Source of the DNA: Mycobacterium botniense
GTDB lineage: Bacteria; Actinomycetota; Actinomycetes; Mycobacteriales; Mycobacteriaceae
Reading direction: 5' to 3'
DNA: 64,000 bases
Assembly (NCBI RefSeq): GCF_010723305.1
Contig: NZ_BLKW01000002.1
Coordinates: 1,798,001-1,862,000 of the forward strand
Positions 56,793-64,000 of this stretch are shown here, piece by piece. The notes under the pieces were generated by a model. That model searched no databases and had not been told where the DNA came from. It saw only the letters and a program-made list of their open reading frames with translations. A program made the translations under genes and the position numbers. The first letter of the stretch is position 1, and the number at the start of each line of letters is the position of its first letter.

Positions 56793-57608
56793 TCATGACT
56801 GTTTGAACTCATTGAGGGTGATTGTTACCCCGTCGGTGATGCCCTCGATGATGACATCCGAGCCGCGCGCTCCCTGGCTGGTCGGCGCCACCGCGAACGG
56901 AAGCTTCTGGTCGGGCAGCCGGCCGCTGAACGCGCTGAGCACCGCGTCCCGCTTAGCCGCCGGGACGCGGTGATTGGCGGTGTCCGGTCCGGTGAGGATG
57001 CCGGTGGGGGTGAGCACCAGAGTGGTCCGGTCATCGCCGGTCATTGACAGGTCCACGGACACGCTTACGCGTTTGTTGAAGTTGGCAGATTTCGGCGTGC
57101 CGGTAAACACCAAACCGTGACTGCTTGAGATCCCCGATTCGGTAGTGCCACCGGTCGCGTCGTTAGTTTCGGCAGGCGGCGCCTCAACCATCAGGTCGGG
57201 TATTCCGAGATAACGACCCAGATGCACCGAGTCGATGATGATGCGGCTCTCCAGTTTGCCCACGGCAAGCTTCGCGCCCGGCCTGAAAAGCCAGGACGCA
57301 TTGCTCAGATCGATCGAATGCATGGTGGCCTCCAGCGTGGCCTTGCCCACCATCGCATGGTCGACGGCATTCGCCTTGATCTCTAGCTCGTCGTAGTGGT
57401 CCCGCATCGCCTGTGGAATGAACGGAAAGCCCAGGATTGCCACGAACGGATCGGATCCAAGGCCAGCGGCATCGCGCACTGCGCAGGACAGCCGGTATTC
57501 GGCGTAGATGCAGGTTCCGAAGTCGACGGCGACGGCAACCATGACGGCGACGGCCACGGCCAGCACCGTTCCGCCCATACCAATCAGCAGCTTGCGCACC
57601 AGGATCAT
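56793..57608 (-). CDS. lmeA: LmeA-like DUF2993 secreted lipid-binding protein
   Basis: 271 residues from the ATG at 57608 (MILVRKLLIGMGGTVLAVAV); a longer frame to 57680 adds 24 residues before the membrane segment. Residues 3-30 are a signal or anchor helix. The rest is the DUF2993 fold, with FPFIPQAMRDHYDELEIKAN and a repeated beta pattern. It corresponds to Rv0817c; its M. smegmatis counterpart is the mannan elongation factor LmeA, active in the periplasm in lipomannan maturation. It is divergent from glnR. Confidence 0.85.
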   Translation of the reverse strand: MILVRKLLIGMGGTVLAVAVAVMVAVAVDFGTCIYAEYRLSCAVRDAAGLGSDPFVAILGFPFIPQAMRDHYDELEIKANAVDHAMVGKATLEATMHSIDLSNASWLFRPGAKLAVGKLESRIIIDSVHLGRYLGIPDLMVEAPPAETNDATGGTTESGISSSHGLVFTGTPKSANFNKRVSVSVDLSMTGDDRTTLVLTPTGILTGPDTANHRVPAAKRDAVLSAFSGRLPDQKLPFAVAPTSQGARGSDVIIEGITDGVTITLNEFKQS

Positions 57609-57785
57609 TGTGGCGTATCGGGCTTGTGGCGCGAGTGCGCCCGGGAACCGATTTTCCGATTGCTGCGCGCTCCGCCCCATCAGCGCGGTGCAGGCGTCGG
57701 GCCGCCTTTGGCCGGCAGCCGCGTCTGATCCCGCATCGTCGGCGCGCTAAAGACCAGGTAGCACGCTATCGTTAAATGACCTGGT

Positions 57786-57814
57786 CGGTAACGGCACATT
57801 GCCCGCCGTTAACG
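57786..57814 (+). promoter_or_regulatory. Inverted repeat upstream of glnR
   Basis: CGGTAACGG (57786-57794) and CCGTTAACG (57806-57814) are inverted copies with one mismatch, centred 20 bases apart. ACCAGGT and ACCTGGT flank a further inverted pair just upstream (about 57751-57783). Either could be an operator for glnR or lmeA; no protein can be assigned. Confidence 0.4.
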
Positions 57815-57857
57815 CCCAAGCTGGAAGACGCCTTCCCCACACGGCTGGAGGGGCTTG

Positions 57858-59551
<1,694 letters not shown>

Positions 59552-59681
59552 GCTGTTTAGCCGGTCTTCACCCGTTATGCGGGGTCTGGTCAGCGCCGAA
59601 GCGTATGTTCCCGATGACCCGGGCAAGGTCTGGGCCGGGCAGCACAATTAGCGGTCGTAGACACGGAGAAAGTGAGCTGAG

Positions 59682-60806
59682 GTGAAGTTTGACACGGTTC
59701 GCCTGACTGCTGTGACGGCGGTGTCGGTGACAGCGCTGAGCGCCCTGGCGGCGACCGCGTGCGGCAGCGATAAGAATGTCGGCGAAGCGACATCGGGAAG
59801 CTCGGGAACGCTGGCTGCACATGTCGGCTGCGGTGGCAAGAATGATTTGACAGCCGAGGGCTCAACCGCCCAGCAGAATGCGATCGCATTATTCAACCAG
59901 GTGTGGGGCCAACGGTGCCCGGGGAAGAACGTGTCCTACAACCCGACCGGCTCAGGCGCCGGCCGCGAGCAGTTCATCGCCGGTCACGTGGACTTTGCGG
60001 GCTCGGACTCACCGCTGGTTTCTCAACAGATCCAGCCCGCTGTCAACCGATGCAACGGCAACCCGGCGTGGGACCTACCGCTGGTCTTTGGGCCAATCGC
60101 CCTGGCTTACAACCTGCCCGGAGTCAATCGCCTTGTGGTCAATGCTGATGCGCTGGCCAAGATTTTCACTGGCGAGATCACCAGGTGGAAAGACCCGGCG
60201 CTCACTGCGCTCAACCCGGGCACAGTCCTTCCTGACACCAAAATCACGCCCATCTACCGCTCCGACTCGTCGGGCACGACCGACAACTTCCAGAAGTACC
60301 TGGCCGCGGCGGCGCCTCAGAGCTGGATCAAGGGGGTGGGCACCGAGTTCCAAGGCGGTGCCGGGGAGGGCGCGCAAAAGTCGGCAGGTGTGGTTCAGGC
60401 CGTGCAGGCGACACCCGGCGCGATCGGCTACGTGGAGAAGGGCTTTGCTGAGCAGGCGGGTCTGCCGTTTGCGCAGATCGATGACGGCAGCGGCCCGGCG
60501 CCGCTGACCGACGAGACGGCCCGGAAGGCCATTGACGCCGCCAAGTTCGCCGGTCAGGGCAACGACCTGGTGCTTGACCTAGATTCGTTGTATGCGACCA
60601 AAGAGGCCGGCGCCTACCCGCTGGTGCTGGCGACTTACGAGATCGTGTGCTCCAAGGGCTACGACTCGAGCACCGCGGCGGCGGTCAAATCGTTTTTGAC
60701 GGTAGCCGCCAACGACGGTCAAGCCGGTCTTTCACAGGCCGGGTATGTGCCGCTACCGGACAGCTTCAAGCGGCGCCTGCTGGCTGCGGTGAACGCACTA
60801 CAGTAG
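59682..60806 (+). CDS. pstS: Phosphate-binding lipoprotein PstS
   Basis: 374 residues from GTG. The signal peptide ends in a lipobox with Cys27 (ALAATACGSD), so the mature protein is lipid-anchored outside the membrane. AEGSTAQQNAIALF, NPTGSGAGREQFI, FAGSDSPL and YRSDSSGTTDNFQKYL are the phosphate-binding loops. It delivers phosphate to the PstC-PstA channel. From memory M. tuberculosis keeps its pst genes elsewhere, so pstS-C-A between mshD and phoT is a different arrangement. Confidence 0.95.
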   Translation: MKFDTVRLTAVTAVSVTALSALAATACGSDKNVGEATSGSSGTLAAHVGCGGKNDLTAEGSTAQQNAIALFNQVWGQRCPGKNVSYNPTGSGAGREQFIAGHVDFAGSDSPLVSQQIQPAVNRCNGNPAWDLPLVFGPIALAYNLPGVNRLVVNADALAKIFTGEITRWKDPALTALNPGTVLPDTKITPIYRSDSSGTTDNFQKYLAAAAPQSWIKGVGTEFQGGAGEGAQKSAGVVQAVQATPGAIGYVEKGFAEQAGLPFAQIDDGSGPAPLTDETARKAIDAAKFAGQGNDLVLDLDSLYATKEAGAYPLVLATYEIVCSKGYDSSTAAAVKSFLTVAANDGQAGLSQAGYVPLPDSFKRRLLAAVNALQ

Positions 60807-60909
60807 GCCACCGACGCAGGAGGGTAGTTCGGGTCCGTCGGCGATCGACCGGATGCCCCGATAACGATGGCCGCCAGACCGGAACGACGATGGGATCGCA
60901 GGTAACACG

Positions 60910-61935
60910 ATGACCGCACCGGATCCAGCCGACGCCGGTTCGGCTGACGCCATCGCCGGGCCTTCTCTCGGGCTGCCCTTGTCCCCCCTTAAGCCGTGGG
61001 GAAAAGCCAAACCGCGCCCGGGCGATCGGGTGTTTCGGGCACTAGCGAAAGGTTCCGGTGGCCTGATCGTCGTGCTGATCGCGGCGATCGGTGGCTTTCT
61101 GGCCTGGCGGGCAATACCGGCTCTTGCGCGCGACAAGGAGAACTTTTTCACCTACGGAGGCAATTGGGTCACCACCGACACGTCGGCGATGCATTTCGGA
61201 ATTCGCGACCTGCTTCAGGTGACGGTGTTCGTGTCAGTGTTCGCGCTGATCCTGGCGATGCCGATAGCGCTCGGTATCGCGATCTTTTTGACCCAGTACG
61301 CCCCGCGCGTGCTCGCCGGGCCGCTGTCATATACGGTCGATCTCCTGGCGGCGGTGCCTTCCATCATCTACGGCGTCTGGGGCTTGTACGTCCTGGCGCC
61401 GGAGCTGAGGCCGATCGCGACGTGGCTCAACGCCAACCTGGGCTGGTGCTTTTTATTCGCGACCGGCAACGCGTCGGTGGCGGGAGGAGGGACGATATTC
61501 ACCGCCGGGATCGTGCTGGCTGTCATGATCTTGCCGATCATCTCGGCGGTCACCCGCGAGGTGTTCGCGCAGACCCCCCGCAGTCACATCGAAGCTGCGC
61601 TTGCGCTTGGCGCCACCCGATGGGAGGTGGTCAAGACCACTGTGCTGCCGTTCGGATTATCCGGTTACATCAGCGGAGCGATGCTGGGTCTCGGCCGCGC
61701 GCTGGGTGAAACGATTGCGCTGCTCATCATCCTGCGCGGCACCCAGCAAGCGTTCGGCTGGTCGCTGTTTGACGGAGGCTACACCTTTGCCTCCAAGATC
61801 GCTGCTACCGCGTCCGAATTCAACGACCAGTTCAAAGCAGGTGCCTACATCGCCGCGGGGCTTGTGCTCTTCTTACTCACGTTCGTGGTCAATGCGCTGG
61901 CCCGGGCCGCCGTCGCAGGTAAAGGAACGCGATGA
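60910..61935 (+). CDS. pstC: Phosphate ABC transporter permease PstC
   Basis: 341 residues with six membrane helices after a roughly 45-residue cytoplasmic start. The EAA loop [20 protein letters not shown] near 225-245 docks the ATPase. [18 protein letters not shown] follows. An ATGA overlap joins it to pstA. A 103-base gap separates it from pstS. Confidence 0.94.
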   Translation: MTAPDPADAGSADAIAGPSLGLPLSPLKPWGKAKPRPGDRVFRALAKGSGGLIVVLIAAIGGFLAWRAIPALARDKENFFTYGGNWVTTDTSAMHFGIRDLLQVTVFVSVFALILAMPIALGIAIFLTQYAPRVLAGPLSYTVDLLAAVPSIIYGVWGLYVLAPELRPIATWLNANLGWCFLFATGNASVAGGGTIFTAGIVLAVMILPIISAVTREVFAQTPRSHIEAALALGATRWEVVKTTVLPFGLSGYISGAMLGLGRALGETIALLIILRGTQQAFGWSLFDGGYTFASKIAATASEFNDQFKAGAYIAAGLVLFLLTFVVNALARAAVAGKGTR

Positions 61936-62846
61936 CGGCGATGCTGGACCGGCCCCTTAAGGCGCGCACGTTCGCCGGAGTCAGTCTGCGCCGTCGGGTC
62001 GCCGACAGCGTCGCGAGTGTGCTGGTGACACTCTCGATCGGGATCGCTCTGGTGCCGCTGGTGTGGGTGCTGTATTCGGTGATCGCCAAAGGGTTCCGGA
62101 TGATCACATCCAGCGTGTGGTGGACACATTCGCAAGCGGGGATGACGGCGTTCATGGCCGGCGGCGGCGCCTACCACGCGATCATCGGCACCGTGTTGCA
62201 GGGGCTTGTGTGCGCGGTTATCTCCATCCCGATCGGAATCTTCGTCGCCATCTATTTAGTGGAGTACGGTGGTGGCACCCCGATGGGCAGGCTGACCACG
62301 TTCATGGTCGATGTCCTCACCGGCGTCCCCTCGATCGTGGCCGCGCTGTTTATCTACGCACTATGGGTGGCCACGCTGGGTTTTCCCCGATCTGGGTTCG
62401 CAGTATCACTGGCGCTGGTGTTGCTGATGATTCCCGTAATCGTGCGGGCGACCGAAGAGATGCTGCGGATCATCCCCATGGACCTGCGCGAGGCCGGTTA
62501 TGCGCTGGGCTTACCAAAGTGGAAAACGATTACCAGGATCGTGATTCCCAGCGGACTGTCCGGCATCGTCACCGGGGTGTTGCTGGCATTGGCCAGGGTG
62601 ATGGGCGAGACGGCTCCGCTGCTGATCCTGGTCGGCTATTCGCAGGCGATGAATTTCAACTTATTCAGCGGATTCATGGGATCGCTGCCTGGCATGATGT
62701 ATGACCAGACCTCAGCCGGCGCCGGCGCCAACCCGGTTCCCACCGAACGGCTATGGGGTGCTGCGCTGACCCTGGTGTTGCTGGTCGCGGTCATCAACGT
62801 GACGGCTAAGGTGTTCGCGAAAACCTTTGCCCCGAAGAAGGGCTAG
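61932..62846 (+). CDS. pstA: Phosphate ABC transporter permease PstA
   Basis: 304 residues, complete, with six helices. [17 protein letters not shown] near 133 and the EAA loop [20 protein letters not shown] near 183-203 are family features, followed by [18 protein letters not shown]. With PstC it forms the inner-membrane channel. A truncated second pstA follows directly. Confidence 0.94.
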   Translation: MTAMLDRPLKARTFAGVSLRRRVADSVASVLVTLSIGIALVPLVWVLYSVIAKGFRMITSSVWWTHSQAGMTAFMAGGGAYHAIIGTVLQGLVCAVISIPIGIFVAIYLVEYGGGTPMGRLTTFMVDVLTGVPSIVAALFIYALWVATLGFPRSGFAVSLALVLLMIPVIVRATEEMLRIIPMDLREAGYALGLPKWKTITRIVIPSGLSGIVTGVLLALARVMGETAPLLILVGYSQAMNFNLFSGFMGSLPGMMYDQTSAGAGANPVPTERLWGAALTLVLLVAVINVTAKVFAKTFAPKKG

Positions 62847-63315
62847 GAAAACCTTGGGGTTTTCCCTGCTGGCCGGCGTGCTGACGCTGTCGGTCCTGGG
62901 TATTCCCTATATCGCCAAGGCCACCGAGTCCGCGCTTGGCCAGGTGCCGACCTCGTACCGGGAGGGGGCCGAGGCGCTCGGGCTGCCGGCTGGGTGGACC
63001 TTGCGCAAGATCGTGTTGAAGTCGGCGCTACCCGGAATCGTTACCGGCATGCTGGTGGCGTTAGCGCTGGCGGTCGGCGAGACAGCGCCCATGCTCTACA
63101 CGGCGGGCTGGTCGGATTCCCTTCCGACCGGGAAGCTCACCGACTCGCCGGTTGGGTACCTCACTTACCCGATCTGGACGTTCTACAACCAGCCCTCGAA
63201 GACGGCCCGCGACCTCTCCTATGACGCGGCGTTCTTGCTGATCGTCCTCCTGCTGTTGCTGATCGCCATCGGACGGCTGATCACTGGGGTCTCACGGCGG
63301 CATTCCGAATCCTAA
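62827..63315 (+). pseudogene. C-terminal half of a second pstA (remnant)
   Basis: A frame of 162 codons, of which about 153 (from 62857) match the C-terminal half of a Pst[20 protein letters not shown], the EAA loop [20 protein letters not shown], and [20 protein letters not shown]. The N-terminal half (about 130 residues with the first helices) is missing. The nominal TTG start lies inside the complete pstA. The tail resembles PstA2 rather than the adjacent PstA, so this is probably a deletion remnant of another pst gene and not a fresh duplicate. It is unlikely to work alone. Confidence 0.75.
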
Positions 63316-63758
63316 GCGACAATGTCTTTCCGATGGAGAGTCAACTGCGCCAGTGGTTTTCGTGTAGTAGTTGGTGACGCCGGGCATCTGGTCGGGTGAT
63401 GGACGTGTCGAAGAGCGTCCACTGGTCATGTCTAGCTGACCAACCGCGACAGCCGCGCCGGAGCGAGGTGATATGGGCTGTGCCCGCCCGGTTGGTTCTC
63501 GCAGACCGGCTGGTCCCGCGCGGTGTCGGTCCGGTTGAGGTTCAGTGACCTTCGGCTGAACAGTCAGGGCGATACTTCACCGCTATGCAGCGTCAGGATG
63601 TGGATACGGTCAACATCTAAGCTTGCCGACGGCGAACGGTGAATCGAGGAGAGCGCTGGTAGCCAGTGGGTCGGGGGCGTCAGAACGGTCGATCCCCGCC
63701 AGGCTCTAATCGGGTATCCAGCAGGTCGGTAGATTGAATCCTCGGCGAAGGAGTTTTG
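63316..63758. other. Intergenic region before phoT
   Basis: 443 bases with no supported gene on either strand. The only clear signal is GAAGGAG at 63747-63753, the ribosome site of phoT. It may contain the phoT promoter or eroded sequence linked to the pstA remnant. No repeat, tRNA or hairpin terminator was recognised. Confidence 0.5.
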
Positions 63759-64000
63759 GTGGCCAAACGGTTGGACCTCAAAGAGGTCAACATCTACTAC
63801 GGGTCATTCCATGCGGTCGCCGATGTGTCGCTATCCATCCTGCCGCGCAGCGTGACCGCGTTCATCGGCCCGTCGGGCTGCGGCAAGACCAGCGTGCTGC
63901 GCACCCTTAACCGGATGCACGAAGTCATCCCCGGCGCCCGGATCGAGGGCACTGTGCTGCTCGATGACGAAGACATCTACGGCGCTGGTGTCGATCCCGT
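63759..64000 (+). CDS. phoT: Phosphate ABC transporter ATPase PhoT/PstB (partial, C-terminus off window)
   Basis: 80 codons from GTG with GAAGGAG upstream. [20 protein letters not shown] and the Walker [10 protein letters not shown] at 37-45, then [17 protein letters not shown], identify the PstB class. The signature motif and Walker B lie beyond the window. It would energise the PstC-PstA channel and corresponds to Rv0820. Confidence 0.95.
   Translation, partial: MAKRLDLKEVNIYYGSFHAVADVSLSILPRSVTAFIGPSGCGKTSVLRTLNRMHEVIPGARIEGTVLLDDEDIYGAGVDP

Noticed and set aside
59552-59681. Possible RegX3/Pho box upstream of pstS
   Set aside because: CTTCACC and GTTCCC occur, but no convincing pair of repeats at proper spacing was found.

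Overview
The window is actinobacterial, almost certainly Mycobacterium. It has high GC, many GTG starts and frequent 4-base gene overlaps. The gene order, compared from memory, follows the M. tuberculosis stretch Rv0761c to Rv0820 closely. The proteins (CYP51, CYP123, CYP126, encapsulin Cfp29, GlnR, MshD, LmeA, PhoT) are mycobacterial in character. The species cannot be named from the sequence alone.

Layout. (1) 1-8754, minus strand: a compact operon of TetR regulator, CYP123, SDR, CYP51, 3Fe-4S ferredoxin and an NTF2-like protein, then AdhB, a DapB-like dehydrogenase and a FadH-like flavoenzyme cut by the window edge. Facing it on the plus strand are aldA, an SDR, a 3-hydroxyisobutyrate-dehydrogenase-like gene and a small CMD-like gene. 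The shared intergenic region carries two copies of a GGACA-NN-TGTC palindrome. (2) 12573-22576: purD, ggtA, then an oxalate-type pair, fadD7 (minus) and oxcA (plus). An IS110-family element sits between the two, immediately before the oxcA start codon. fadE and an esterase follow. (3) 22638-31711: TetR, DUF429, purB, cyp126, a TDT-family channel, a membrane protein, purC and an uninterrupted ptrB. (4) 31782-39043: two tandem EmrB-type exporters, a DUF2334 deacetylase-like protein, a flavoprotein, a metallo-hydrolase and an exported protein. (5) 39096-51312: purS, purQ, the encapsulin/DyP nanocompartment pair, pepC, purL, a frameshifted membrane hydrolase, a CPBP protease, an SCP-like protein, purF and purM. 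(6) 51374-57608: DUF3073, YgfZ, PabC-like lyase, a strongly folded intergenic region, a nitrobindin-like protein, sseC and cysA. A polycysteine leader peptide lies upstream of cysA, and lmeA follows. (7) 57858-64000: glnR, mshD and the phosphate transporter pstS-pstC-pstA, a second truncated pstA, and the start of phoT.

Functionally, eight de novo purine genes (purD, B, C, S, Q, L, F, M) are scattered through about 39 kb among unrelated genes. Other themes are P450 redox chemistry (three P450s and one ferredoxin), sulfur transfer under apparent cysteine attenuation, nitrogen control, mycothiol synthesis and phosphate uptake.

The least ordinary features are the IS110 element with a candidate bridge-RNA region, the T8 frameshift in the alpha/beta-hydrolase, the folded intergenic RNA candidate at 53834-54030, the polycysteine leader upstream of cysA, and the orphan half pstA. 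No tRNA, rRNA, CRISPR array or prophage was seen.
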